Shown here piece by piece: positions 34,758 to 47,400 of a stretch of DNA of 64,000 bases (positions within the stretch are counted from its first letter, which is position 1; each line of letters begins with the position of its first letter). Made by a program: the position numbers and the translations under genes. The stretch comes from Aegilops tauschii subsp. strangulata (Eukaryota > Streptophyta > Magnoliopsida > Poales > Poaceae), in contig NC_053037.3 of assembly GCF_002575655.3 (NCBI RefSeq), positions 324,783,294 to 324,847,293 on the forward strand, in the 5' to 3' direction. The notes beneath the pieces are model-generated. The model was given only the letters and a program-made list of their open reading frames with translations. It was not told where the DNA came from and made no database searches.

Positions 34758-36797
34758 AACCTTTGCTTTTCCTCAAGCAATTCAGTTGATAAATCGAAAG
34801 TGAAAAAGAAAAACTTTTACGAACTCTTTTTTTCTTGTTTGCATAAGCTTAAACAGCACCCAGGTTTTCAGCCGACATTATAACTAACCATGCCGACAAT
34901 AACTCTTAAAGATTATATTAACTCATATCAATGACATAATCAGCTAGCGAGCAATAATAAGATATCTCAAACAGCAACACGTTGTCAAAACAACCATGAT
35001 ATAATATGACAATAGTGGTATCTCGCTAGCCCTTTCTGAGACCGCAAAACATAAATGCAGAGCACCTCCAAAGTTCAAGCAGTGACAAAACATTGTAATT
35101 CAATGTAGAAAAGATCCAGTCATGATGAATCCAACATTAGCTGCACACAATGCATAAGTCATGACAGTTGTGCTCTCAGGTTCTGGCGCTTGTTTTAGAA
35201 GGTGATGACACAACATAAAAATAAATAGATAGTCCCTTCGCAGAGGGAAGCAGTGATTTGCAGAGGTGCCAGAGCTCAAGTTTTAAAACAGAGGTAAATA
35301 ATATTTCAAGACATGCACCCTTCTCATTTACTTAACGACCATCAGTTATCAATATCTTCCATGCTAAGCACGCTAGTGGCGGTTCCCAAGCGATAAAAGT
35401 AAAGGTTTTGACTCCATTGGGAGTTTTTGTTTGATTATTTGAGAGATCATTTCTTTTGCAGTTTGGGACTGGGCATCCCTATTACCGCTCTTTTCTCGTG
35501 CGATGGCGAGTGAATAAACACTCGACTTGAGAATAACCCGCTTAGCATGGAAGATACCGACCACCTCCTGTCGTTCCATGAACGATCCAGGCACACAAAA
35601 AGGATATTTATTTGAAGTTTTTAGAGGTGGCACATGCAAATTTACTTAGGACGGCAAGGTAATACTGTATATAGGTAGGTATGGTGGACTCATCTGGAAT
35701 AACTTTGGGTTCAAGGTTTTTGATGTACAAGCTGAATTCCCACTTAGTACAGGCGAAGGCTAGCAATTAGATTGAGAAGCGGCCAGCTAGAGAGCAACAA
35801 CGGTCATAAACATGCATTATGCATAAGTAACATTGGACACTAGCATGAGTAGGATATGAACACCATGAACATAAATATCATAGAGGCTATGTTGGTTTTG
35901 ATTCAACTACATGCATGAACATGTGCCAAGTCAAGCCACTCGAACATTCAGAGAAGGATACCATATCATCATACTACATCACAATCATTTTAACTCAATG
36001 TTGATATCCAAGATAAATCATTATCCAATCCTAGCTACTTATGCATGGCATGAGAAACTATAATCTCTAATTGTCATTGCAAACATGTTTAATCATAATG
36101 GGCTGAATCATGGATACTAGGTTAAACATATTTACACAAACAGAACAAGTCGAGTTCATACCTGTTTCTCTCTGCCACGGCCAGTTCATCGAATATCGTC
36201 ATTATTGCCTTTCACTTGCACGACCGAATGATGTGAAAGTAATAATAGTGCAAGAGTGCCGTGGACTAAGCTGGAATCTGCAAACATTTTATTCAACAGG
36301 AGAAGACAATGTAAAATGGGCTCTTTATTAGATTAACATTTATTCATATGGGAGCCACTCAACATTTTCATCATGGTCTTCTCCTCGGTAAGACTCGGAT
36401 AAAAGGAAAATAAATTCAGAGAAACACATTGAAATATTTTTGGAGTTTTTGGTTTTCTTGAACAAGCAAATAAAAGGGAAAAGCAAAAATGAGAAAAACT
36501 ATTTACATGGGAAAGCTCCCAACAGGCAAAAGAAGAACAAGGAAATCTTTTTGGGTTTTCTTTTTAGTGCTACTACTAAACATGCATAGAAAGTAAACTA
36601 CTAAAACTATTTTTTTGGTTTTTCTAAAGTTTTTCAAACACGCAAGAAGAAAGCAAGAAAATAAATCTAAGCATGGATGATACAATGAAAAAGTGTGGAC
36701 ACCGACAACTGGAATGATATGTGTGAACATGAATGTAATGTCGGCGAGAAACACGTACTCCCCCAAGCTTAGGCTTTTGTCCTAACTTGGTAATCGA
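34758..36797 (-). other. Element B region between ORF-1 and 3' LTR, no recognised gene
   Basis: About 2 kb, AT-rich. A small minus-strand frame of 88 codons at 35373-35639 is the longest; it has no domain I recognise and is weak evidence for a gene. A second cccccaagctta block at 36760-36771, just before the ORF-1 stop, repeats the PPT sequence. Confidence 0.6.
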
Positions 36798-37810
36798 TCA
36801 GTAGCCTGGATAGTAGTTGGGGTATTGAGGAGAGGGCATCCACTCATCCCGCTGCTGAGGCTCCTCCTCTGCCTCTGTAGCAGCCTGAGTGTTCCTGTAG
36901 GCGATGATGTCCGCAGGCATAATCCTATATCCTCCCCTGGCAACAGGATCAAACAAAGCAGGAGAAGGCAATGGAATAATATCACGAGTTTTAATGCTAA
37001 AAACCAGGTTATATGGAATAGGGATGTTAGGAGACTTGATATCAGTAAAATGGTGGTGATCCATGGCTGTGCGGTCTAGGTAAACCTTGGTCAGGGGGTA
37101 GTCATGAGGGCGTATCTCAACATTAAAGTGAGCCGCCAAACGAGTAGCAAAAATCCCACCATGTATTTTACCCTTGGATTTATTAATATGGAGGCGACGA
37201 GCCACAATAGCTCCCAAGCTATAACTGTTGTCGCCCTCTAATGCACGACGTAAAACAGCAAGGTCTGGTGAACTAAGTGCACCCACTTCTCCCTATCAAG
37301 CAAGCATTTTGTGATGAAAAGAGCAAAGTAATGAACAGCAGGAAAATGCAAGCTAGCGGCGGTGATAGCTGACACCCCTCTCTCATCTCCCACTGTCAAA
37401 GTGCGATAAAAGGCCTCAAACTCTGCCGGCCTAGGCTCAGCTAAGCTCCCATCAGAAGGGATCATGCATATGTTACAAAATTCATTAAGTGGTATCTGAT
37501 GGTTCTCAGCATATAAATCAAAACTCACTTCAGGAGGATTATTCCTAGGAAAGAAATTAAAAATTTGAACAAAGATGTTTGTGAGGATTTGATGCTGGTC
37601 ACACTCATATGTGATGAATTCGATGAGGCCGGCATTAGCAGCATATTGTGTGAACTCCTGAAGGATTCCAGCCTCTTCCATGAACTGGGTGTGCGGCCAT
37701 TCGCACGGCCGTACATCCGCCAACCTCCGAGGATGGAGATAACTATCAGAAGACTCCCCAATAACACCCTTGGAGTTCTTCTTAGAAGCAAACTTCCTAA
37801 AGATATTCAT
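36798..37810 (-). pseudogene. ATHILA ORF-1-like protein of element B
   Basis: Two overlapping minus-strand frames, 37238-37810 (start MNIFRKFASKK) and 36798-37286, join by one frameshift near 37290 to about 330 residues. Features: IPLNEFCNICMIP, a helix-rich middle with HYFALFITKCLL, and LGAIVARRLHINKSKGKIHGGIFATRLAAHF. The overall look matches the ATHILA ORF-1 family (Pfam PF03078) of Athila-lineage Gypsy elements; its role in the element is not established. It lies on the element's sense strand downstream of protease, where RT and integrase would normally intervene. Confidence 0.6.
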
Positions 37811-38602
37811 CTTTTTCCTATGAACAAAAATTCTGAAATTTTTAGTCCAATTTTTTTTCTCAACAAAATTGATGCCAACTATTCATAGGGATACATAGAG
37901 GCCATAGCAAGCATTCAAACTACTTAGAACTCTAAGAATTTAACATGCAAGCTCATCTACAGCAGCACCAAGAGTAGCTAATTATTCAAAATATAAACCA
38001 CTAAAACAAAAACTAATTGGACAAACGGTGGAGTCACATACCAAGCAACAATCCCCCGAAACAGTTTCGGAAACGGAGCTTCGAGCAAAGAGATCAAAAT
38101 CCGCGGGTTTGAGAGCAAGAACACGGGAGAGAGACCAATGGAGATTTTTTCTGGAGGTAAGTGATGATGTGGTGTGAAGAGGTAAGTGAGGGGGCCCACG
38201 TGCGGACCACAACCCACCAGGGCACGCCCGAGGGTCCTGGCACGCCCGAGGGTCCTGGCACGCCCAGGTGGGTTGGGCCCACCTGGTGCACCTCCCTCTG
38301 ATATTATTTGCACCGGAAATTCTTAAATAATCTGAAAAAATCGTAATAAATTTTCAGAGCATTCTGAGAACTTTTATTTTTGGGTCATTTTTTTATTGCA
38401 CGGAAAATTCAGAAAACGGACAAAACATGGCATTTTATTTTATTTAACTAATAAAAACAGAAAACAAAATGTAGGGAAAGGAGGTAGTGCTTACTAAATT
38501 CATCAACTTCATACCGCTAAAAATGATTCATTAATAAGGTTGATCAGGTCTTATTAACAACTACTTTTGATTAGCATGAAACCGAAGAACTTTCATAAAT
38601 CA
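37811..38602 (-). other. Element B spacer between protease and ORF-1
   Basis: About 790 bp, no coding domain. A direct repeat cacgcccgagggtcctgg occurs twice in a row at about 38223-38258, followed by a third partial copy. The neighbouring GC-rich block resembles part of the element's own LTR (gcccaggtgggttg). Confidence 0.6.
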
Positions 38603-39418
38603 CTAAGTTACCTCAATGGGGATATGAATGTCACCAACTATAAGCATTTCATATTTCTTTTTGACAGTAGGTAGAGGCATTTGAAAACTTCCAATAGTGA
38701 TTGTAGGAGATTTTTCAACAACATTAATACCATTCACTTGAAATTGTTTCTTCGGAAAGTGCACCGTATGCTCATTATCATGAATATGAAAAGTGACATT
38801 GGTTTTATTGCAATCAATAACAGCTCCTGCAGTATTCAAGAAGGGTCTACCAAGGATAGTCGACATGTTGTCGTCCTCGGGCATCTCAAGTATAACAAAG
38901 TCAGTCAAAATAGTAACATTAGCAACAACAACGGGCACATCCTCACAAATACCGATAGGTATGGCAGTTGATTTGTCAGCCATTTGCAAAGATATTTCAG
39001 TAGGTGTGAGTTTGTTCAAGTCAAGTATTTTATATAAATAGAAAGGCATAACACTAACACCAGCTCCTAAATCACACAAAGCAGTTTTCACATAATTCTT
39101 TTTGATAGAGCAAGGTATAGTTGGTATTCCCGGATCCCCAAGTTTTTTAGGTACTCCACCTTTGAAAGTATAATTAGCAATCATAGGGGAGATTTCAGAT
39201 TCCGGTATTTTTCTCTTATTAGTGATGATGTCTTTCATATACTTTGCATAAGGAGGCATTTTCAAGATATCAGTCAAGCGAGTATGCAAAAAGACTGGCC
39301 TCAGCATTTCAGCAAAGCGTTTAGATTCTTCATCATCTTTCTTTTTAGTTGACTTGGGTGGAAAAGGCATAGGTTTTTGAACCCACGGCTCTCTTTCTTT
39401 ATCTTGTTTTCTAGCCAC
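38603..39418 (-). pseudogene. pol: Element B aspartic protease
   Basis: A 271-codon frame. ALCDLGAGVSVMP is the retropepsin active-site region with D-L-G, as in Athila-like elements (usually D-L-G-A-S), and ILGRPFLNTAG is the second protease hallmark. Upstream it contains the basic gag-protease linker (FPPKSTKKKDDEE). The frame stops shortly after the protease (DIHIPIEVT) without entering RT. Confidence 0.75.
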
Positions 39419-39480
39419 AAAGTCTCTTTTATCATATCTTTTCTTCTTAGGTTGTGGGTTATCAAGATCAACAGGTGGTT

Positions 39481-40580
39481 CTATCTCAACATCATTATCT
39501 GGTTCTTTTTCATTTGGTTGAGCATCTTCATGAACATCAAAATTATCTTTTTCATTATCACTAGGTGGATGTTCATTACCAGACTGAGTTTCAGCATCAG
39601 AGATAGAAGTTTCATTTTCATTATCAGGAGGTTTTCTACTTCAGGTTCACTAAAAGCATGCAAAGTCCTATCATTTTTCTTCTTCCTTTTCTTTTTAGAA
39701 GGACTAGGTGCAGTGGTATTATTTCTTTTTGAGTCTTGTTCAATTCTTGTTGGATGTCCCTCAGGATAAAGTGGTTCCTGAGTCATTTTTCCTCCTCTAG
39801 TTGCAACTCTAACAGCAAAGTCATGTATATTATTATTCATTTCATCAAGCAATGCTCTTTGCGATTTACCAACTTGTTCTAACTGGGTTTGAACCATAGA
39901 AGCATGTTTTCCAACACCTCTAACATAATTTGAGATTCTAAATAACAAGTCACTCAAGCGAGCAATCATATTAGAATTGTATTTCAATTGTTTCATAACA
40001 TTTGCATTAAAGTGATCTTGTTTCCTAATGTAGTTTTCAAACTCATAAAGGCACTGGCTAGGATGCATATGGTGAGGATTGTCATTATCACTGAATTTCA
40101 TTAGAGAATTTACCTCTACGACCTTAGGCAGCGGTGGTGTATTAAGCCCATGTATTTCTTCAATAGGAGGTAAAGTTTTAACATCCTCAGCTTTAATACC
40201 TTTTTCCTCCATAGATTTCTTTGCCTCTTGCATATCTTCAGGACTGAGATATAATATACCCCTCTTCTTCAGAGTGGGTTTAGTCGGTGGTTCAGGAAGA
40301 GTCCAATCATCATAATTTTTCAATATGTTATTCAATAATTCTTTAGCTTGCCCAACAATTCATTCCCTAGAAACATAACCAGCACAACTACCTAGGAAGT
40401 CCCTAGAAGCATCGGTTAGTCCATTATAGAAGATATCAAGTATTTCATTTTTCTTCAGAGGATGATCAGGCAAAGCATTAAGTAACTGGCAAAGCCTCCC
40501 CCAAGCTTGTGGGAGACTCTCTTCTTTAGTTTGAACAAAGTTAAATATTTCCTGCAAGGCAGCTTGTTTCTTATGAGCAG
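39481..40580 (-). pseudogene. gag: Element B gag (C-terminal part), cut by element C
   Basis: 40360-40580 holds the capsid-type segment ESLPQAWGRLCQLLNALPDH followed by DIFYNGL, a strong retrotransposon gag signature. 39481-40335 gives the following region with a coiled-coil-like stretch and a basic KKKRKKK run, then a frameshifted acidic repeat region. The N-terminal part of gag should lie beyond element C, outside the window. Confidence 0.75.
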
Positions 40581-41094
40581 TGTTGGGGATATTACTACTG
40601 GGCGTGGAGAGGCCGGGTTATCCCCATAATGAATTATTATACTTGAAGCCCATGAAGACGAAGATGATGGCGCTTTAAGTAAGCCCAGGGCCCAAAGGCA
40701 GATTAAGACCTGTAGTGATAAACCGACATTGATATGTAAACTTGTGTTGTAAGATAGAAAGAGCAGAGACCGAGCCGGACACGTTTATGAGCCGGCCTCG
40801 GGACCCTGTAAACCGACTGGCGTCAACCCATGTATATAAGGGGACGAGTCGGCGGTGGTTTAAGGACAACAGACAACAACTCGAGACCCAGGCAAAGCGT
40901 ATTCGCTCCCTGGTCATCGAAACCTAGCAATCCCACAACAACTGGATCGTAGGCTTTTACCTTCACCGCAAGGGCCGAACCAGTATAAACTCTCCGCGTC
41001 CCTTGTCCGCTTTAACCCCTTTAAGCTAACCCGTCGCGATGGCTCCATGACTAAGTCCATTCTCTAGGACATCTGCCGTGACAAAACCACGACA
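40581..41094 (+). repeat. Element C 5' LTR
   Basis: 514 bp from tgttggggat to aaccacgaca. It contains tgtatataagg at about 40831, a probable TATA box about 260 bases before the LTR end. Confidence 0.8.
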
Positions 41095-41113
41095 GTTGGC
41101 GCCCACCGTGGGG
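41095..41113 (+). promoter_or_regulatory. Primer-binding-site-like sequence of element C
   Basis: gttggcgcccaccgtgggg directly follows the LTR; TGGCGCC is common after LTRs of this lineage. The primer tRNA was not determined. Confidence 0.65.
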
Positions 41114-43374
41114 CTATCGCACGATGGTTTCGAGTTCTTAGAGGGCAGCTTCGAAGGACTCAAGGGATACGCCGTGGGCCGGATGACCAAGAGTCGTCGC
41201 GGCAAGCTCTACATCGACGATGCAGGCTGGGGCCCCGAGGCCGGCTCAATCGAGTATGGGTACCGGGTCCCCTTCGGCAGCATCCACGTTTTCGTTGGCA
41301 AGATCAGCGAACCGGGCCCTAAGTCGGACATCTGCACCGACATCGTCGAGACGGCTCAGCGTGCGAGATCTGCCCGGGTTAAGCCTGCCATGAAGCGTGC
41401 CTTCGTGGGAGTCATCCCGGAGTGGAATCTGAGGATACATCAGAATCTAGTGGTGAAACCGTCGTTTATTCCGGCGACGAGTCATCAACCGGAGAGACCG
41501 AGTCGTTGTACCAGCTGCAAGATGGCCGGATTGGGGGCTGTTCCGATGGTGATAGTATTCCGGACCCCTTTGATCCGCTGAACCGGGTGGCGATCTTCAT
41601 GGCCGGTACACAGCCTGCACCGCATTCCTCGACAGCAGCAGCGATGATTTCTGAATCAGTAGCGGCGACGGCAGCCGGGGCAGGAGGCCCTGTGCGACCG
41701 CCGGCTCAGGTTCTGTCTGACCTGTTTGATGCTTTGGCAACGTTGCTAGCAGAAGTTAATCCGGCGAATCAGGAGGCGCATAATGCGGAAATCTCAAAGG
41801 TAAAGGATCGGATAACTCAGGCCAAGGCGGACCTGGCAGCTGAGGATACCAGGATGGCTGCGGAACGAGCCGCATTGGATGCACAGGCTTACCGACTTAT
41901 GTTGGATCAGAGCGCATCAAATGATGTCATGAGGAGAAGATACCGGTCTCACCTACCACCGGTTTATGAGGCCAGGAACCTCTTTAATACCCCAGGAGCA
42001 GGGACTAGTAATCCGCCGGTGGTAAACCGGGCGGAAGCACCTGGAATGGGGGCGCCGGTTCAGCCGCTTCCCACGGACCCGCCTCGTCAGAGCAACGCTC
42101 CATCACAGCATGTCCCAACACCACTGGGTCATTACTCTAACCCGATGGATAACATTGTCGCTGCCGCTTCACGACTAGCAGCTCTCCCGATCGAAGGCGA
42201 GTCCCCAGTAGCGGTCGAGACGCGACGGGCTAGGGAGCTCCTTCAGACAGCTTTGACTCAGCAGCAGGCTTATTCATATAGTCGCGAAAGGATCCATTCT
42301 ACTCCCCGCCCAAGCCGGAGTTACAGCAGGCATATCGATGAACCGGCCGTGTCAAGCAACGCGTGAAACCGTAATCCGCCCCGTGGCCACAACCCGGCGG
42401 GTGGCGGTGGTGATGCCCAGGATGTGGTGGATCGGGCGAGGGCACGTCGAGAGGCCGAGTTAGCGGCACAGCACAAAGCTCGCCAACTTACTCCGGTTCG
42501 TCCGACCACGACGGTGGAACCAGGGGTTACTTCCAGCTCTTTGGGAGTACCGTGTCTCGTCCCAGCGCTGCGCAACGTGCGTCTCCCCAAGGATTTCAAG
42601 GGCCCATGTAAGGTACCGAATTCCACCGCCGATTTATCCCCCGAGTCATGGGTTGAAAGCTATGAGATGGCAATGGAGATGTTGGATGTGGATGATGCGG
42701 CGTGTGCTAAATACTTCACCATGATGCTGGAGGGGATAGCCCGCACTTGGTTGAAGAACTTGCCGGCTAACTCTATTGGATCATGGGCCGAATTAAGGGC
42801 CCAGTTTATCCAGAATTTCAAGGATACATGTAAGCAGCCCATGTTGATCGTGGACTTAGCTGCTTGTGTCCAGGAGGAAGGAGAATCAACAACCCGTTGG
42901 GTGCGCCGGGTTTTGGAGATTTTGCATTCATCGGACCGCATCAACGCTGATACAGCCGTCTTGACGTTGGAAGGCAATTGCCAGTTTGCAACTCTGAAGT
43001 TGAAGTTGGGACGGCTCAAACGTCATTGTAATGACATGGGAACACTCATGGCAGCTCTGGTAAAGTATGCCGACTATGATAGTACCAAGGACCCCGAGTC
43101 TGATGATGACAAGACAGGGAAGGGAAAGAAGAGCGGCAATACCAAGGGGCAGCAGCATAACCCGGCGGGTCATGGAAACGGCGGTAAGTGTAAAGCGGAT
43201 AACAGCCTAGATTTTGTGGCTAACACCAACACACAGGACAAAGGCCAGCGGCGTAAGGGTAAACCACCCCAGCATGCTGGAGGACCAAGTCCTAATCCGG
43301 AGTGCCTGTGTTATCTGTTAAACCAGCCTTGCCCAAAGCACGGGACGAAGGACCAACCGTCCACGCACCTCTAG
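41114..43374 (+). pseudogene. gag: Element C gag
   Basis: The first part (to about 41450) is in one frame, then a frameshift leads to 41422-42366 and 42424-43374, which are in register and separated by a TGA at 42364-42366. It shows a proline- and alanine-rich N-terminal half with a helical segment (ISKVKDRITQAKADLAAE). The capsid-type region includes WVESYEMAMEMLDVDD, ARTWLKNLP and WAELRAQFIQNFKDTCKQP, a clear gag domain. The C-terminus has CxC...CPKHG, perhaps metal binding. A TAG at 43372-43374 ends this frame, which then stays open from 43390. Confidence 0.8.
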
Positions 43375-43389
43375 AAAGATTGTTATATC

Positions 43390-44474
43390 ATGCATGAGTT
43401 CAAAAATTCCGACTTTTTTCGATATGATCACGGACCGGGCGGCGGTTCAGGCCCTGGATCTCATGGGCCGGGTTACTGTGGAGGCAGTTCCGGTTCAGGT
43501 TTTCACGGTAATCAGAGCGGACATGGTAATCAAGGCAATCAGGGCAACCAAGGTGGTTATAATCATCAGGGTAATCAGCAGCAACAGCAGCAGTCGGGTT
43601 ACCAGAGCAACCCGAAGCAGTTGAATAGTGGGCAGTATCATGTCTTCACCACTAGTCTATGCAAGTGCGATCAGAAGCTTCATAAGAGGGCAGTGAATTC
43701 CGTTGAACCGGCGGTGCCCCGTTACTTACGCTGGTCTGAGCAGCCGATCGTGTGGAGTAGAGAGGATCATCCACCCCGGGTTGATAATCCAGGTCATCTG
43801 GCATGGGTGGTGGCACCTCAGGTTGGAGGTTATAAGTTCACTAAGGTACTCATGGACGGGGGGAGTAGTATCAATATCCTTTATTATGAAACCTTCCGTC
43901 GCATGGGGTTAACAGATAAAAATCTTAAGCCGTCCAATACGGTCTTCCATGGTGTAGTGCCTGGTAAATCGGCATATCCTGTTGGTAAGATAGCTCTGGA
44001 GGTGGCTTTTGGAGATGAGCATGACTCGAGATCAGAGACAGTGACCTTTGAAGTGGTGAAAATTAAGAGCCAGTATCATGCCTTGTTTGGACGGCCGGCT
44101 TATGCTAAGTTCATGGCAAGGCCCTGCTATGTCTATCTGCAGCTCAAAATGCCAGGTCATAAGGGTACCATCATGGTTCATGGAAGCCGTAAGATCGCCT
44201 TGGAATGTGAAGAAGGTGATGCGGCATATGTTGAGTCGGTTTGTGCAACAGAGGAGTTGAAGTTCTATAAGGACAATGTTGATCCAGCGGATATGACTTC
44301 TTTGAAAAAGCCAACTACAGAGCATGATCCGGCATTGAAGTTTAAATCGGCTGATGAGACTAAGCTGGTTGATTTTGTTCCAGGCGATTCATCCAAGCAG
44401 TTCTGCATCAGCGCTAACTTGGATCCGAAATAGGAAAGCGCGCTCAGCAAGTTCATCCGTGAGAACTGGGACAT
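43390..44474 (+). pseudogene. pol: Element C gag tail and aspartic protease
   Basis: 347 codons. The first part is Gly/Asn/Gln-rich, from imperfect tandem repeats of about 9 bases (ggtaatcag-like, 43507-43600). Then comes the protease with TKVLMDGGSSINILYY and ALFGRPAYAKF. A TAG at 44431-44433 precedes the RT linker (SKFIRENWDI), which is cut by the LARD-like element after 44474. Confidence 0.8.
43507..43600 (+). repeat. Gly-Asn-Gln coding minisatellite
   Basis: Imperfect repeats of ggtaatcag / ggcaaccaa encode a G-N-Q-rich stretch in the gag tail, ending in a cag run. Confidence 0.6.
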
Positions 44475-47400
44475 TGTAACGCCCCGAGACCGACGCTTCA
44501 GAAGACTTCCTTATTTTCGTGATCACCGCGTGTTTCTTTCGGTGCTTGCTCTTTTATTTTTTGCATTGCATCATGTCATCATGCCATCATGTCATTAAAT
44601 CTTTGCATAAAAACCCAACTAAATAAATTGCATGGATCTTCGATCCATTTGAATCGAGGGAATTCACATGGTGATTTCTCTTTATAACATATCCTCCTAA
44701 TATTTATGGAGCTATTATAAATATTCCATAAGTTTGGAATTAACCGGAACACACTTGCAAAATAATTCCCATGCCTATTTCCACTTCAAGTTTCAACTCC
44801 AAGCTTTGCCAACAATTCTTTTCCCTCTTATCGAGGCCCTTCCTAAATGTTCAACATTTTGGACACTTTGTAATCCTACTCCTTGTTCAAAACATTTGAA
44901 TTAAATTCAAATGCATTTGAATTTAAACCGTGCAATCTTACCCACTCCGTTTTTCTCGGAACGAGCATATTTTTGTGAGTCCAGGAAAATTACCCGCATG
45001 TGCAAATCCTTTCCCTAACCCTATCTTTCTTTTTCTTCTCTCTAGTTCTTTTCTGCTAAAAGAAATAAGGGAGAGAGAAGAGAGAGAGAACCCCACCGGC
45101 CACTTGGGCCTCCTGTAGCCGCAGCTCTAAGGCCCAGCCCGCGCCCCTTAACCCTAGCCGCCAGAGACCGAGCCCATCTCTCCCTTCGTTCTCCTCCTGC
45201 GCCGTCACACACCCTTCGCCCGATCCCCATCTCCCTCTCATCTCCTCCCTGCGCTCGATCCCCTCGCCTCCATCCTCCTCGAGCCGGCCTCCCCGCCTCT
45301 GGCAACGGCCGCCGTCCGTCGCGCCTCTCCGCCGCCACCATGATTGCCCGCAGGAGCGCCAACGCCACCAGGCCGCCGTCCCGCGCCCAAGCTCCTCCGC
45401 CCCGAGCCCTCCGCTCCGCCGTGCCTCCTCCCCTCTGCAGGCCCCCTCTCATGGCGCCGCCAGCCTCCAGGAACTCCCCCTCGCGAGCTTCCTCTCGCGC
45501 CGCCTCTCCTCCTGCTTCTCCTCGTCGCCACCAACCGCTGCTCCGCCTCCCCTCTGCTCCCTCCGTCCCGGCCGTCGTCGACCTCGTCTCGGCCTCGCCC
45601 GTCGCCTCTGCTGTCCTCCTCGACGTCCTACTCGTCCTCCCGTGTGACATGGACGTGCGCTGCCGCTGGCATCTGCTGTGCGCGTCCCGTTTCTCTCGTC
45701 TCCGGCACTGTCCGTCGGAGCCATGCCTCTTGGTGCCCGCAGCCGCGTCGCCGGTGTTCCTCCACAACACAGCCGCCTCGAACCTCCTCCAAGTTGCGCC
45801 AAGTCCCGCCACGGCCATCACCTCCCCGACGCCCTTGCTGCTGCTGCTAGACCACCTCGGTGCCACCAGGGAGTGCCATGGCCTCCACCGAGACCCTTGG
45901 AATCGGCAAGACCACACGGACGCTCGAACGACTACACACCGAAACGTCAAGTACCTCGTCAATACGTGTACGACTACCGTCGCCGCGAAGACCGCGAGTT
46001 CAACTACTTCCACAACGCGTCGTGTACGACTACCGTCGCTTGGGTTCGACAAGACGTCGAGTACCACTACGTTGGCCAAGTACACCTTCGTCAAGACCGA
46101 TGCCCGAACAAGCACCGTTTGCATGGATTGCGTCAAGTACCTCTACCGACGACCCCGATCATCTACGGAGTTTGCACGATTGCGAGATGTGAACCACTAC
46201 TTCTAATACAGTCGCCGTGTACAACTACTTCCTCTACGAACTTGATCCGTTCTGAAAAGTCACGCCTCGAAGGTATAACCCGAGTCGACGTCCGTGGAAC
46301 GAAAGCATGTGTTGTTTGAGTTGCTTGCGTTTGCACCGTGCCCGACTTGTTCGTCGCACGCTGTCACTCGTTTCCTTGCCATGGCGTCGAACCATGGGAA
46401 CCCGGTAACCGGGAGCACCCCACCATTCTCTTGCGTGTTTCACACATCCGCACAATTCTCTTTGCGCCGGTATCTCCATGAGCTACCGGAACCGATATGT
46501 TGCCGTGGCATCATTTTCGTTATCGTTGTTGTGGCTCCCTTTTTCGTTCCACCACGGTAACAAATGCTTCATAACATGCTCATGTCAACATTTTCACAAA
46601 ACTGCATATACCTTGCATATGTTCATCCGCATCATTATAAAAACATTTAAAATGTCTAAAATTGATGTTTGCTTTAAAATTGCTAAATGACATATGGGGA
46701 TTTTTCCGGTATTGTCGTTTGTTATTTCCGGCCTCATTTAAACTTGCCTAGATAGGTTGTTTAATTATGCTTCACCTCTTGCCATGGTTAATAACATTTA
46801 ATATTGTTGGGTACATAAACGAGAGAGAACTAAATAATTGATGTGGTGTTTCGTCAATATGCAACTGGTTGCATATTGAGCTCCACTTAACTTGTAGTTT
46901 CGTTTGTGCACTTCGCCATGCCATGCCTCATTAAACCGGACATGCATCATATTTGTTTTTGCATCATGCCATGTGTATGTGGTGGTTGTTTAATATGTTG
47001 TTTGTTTCTTTCCGGGTTGCTTCTCTCGTTAGCTTCGGTGTCGTTCCGGAGTTGTGAGGATTCGTTCGACTACATCCGTTTGTCTTCTTCATGGACTCGT
47101 TCTTCTTCCTTGCGGGATCTCAGGCAAGATGACCACCCCTCGAAATCACTTCTATCTTTGCTTGCTAGTTGTTCGCTCTATTGCTATGCCGCGCTACCTA
47201 CCACTTGCTTATCAAGCCTCCCAAATTGCCATGAACCTCTAACCTTTGTCACCCTTCCTAGCAAACCGTTGTTTGGCTATGTTACCGCTTTGCTCAACCC
47301 CTTCTTATAGCGTTGCTAGTTGCAGGTGAACATGAAGATTGCTCCATGTTGGATTATGTTTATGTTGGGATATCACAATATCTCTTATATTATTAATGCA

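Noticed and set aside
36798..37810. Envelope-like gene in element B
   Set aside because: Position after protease suggested an env-like ORF, but no signal peptide or transmembrane segments are visible and the sequence resembles ATHILA ORF-1 instead.
45042..46136. Minus-strand frame of 364 codons in the LARD LTR (and 53197-54273)
   Set aside because: Arg/Gly/Ala-rich translation of a GC-rich block poor in stop triplets; no domain, and competing frames on the other strand. Not listed as a gene.
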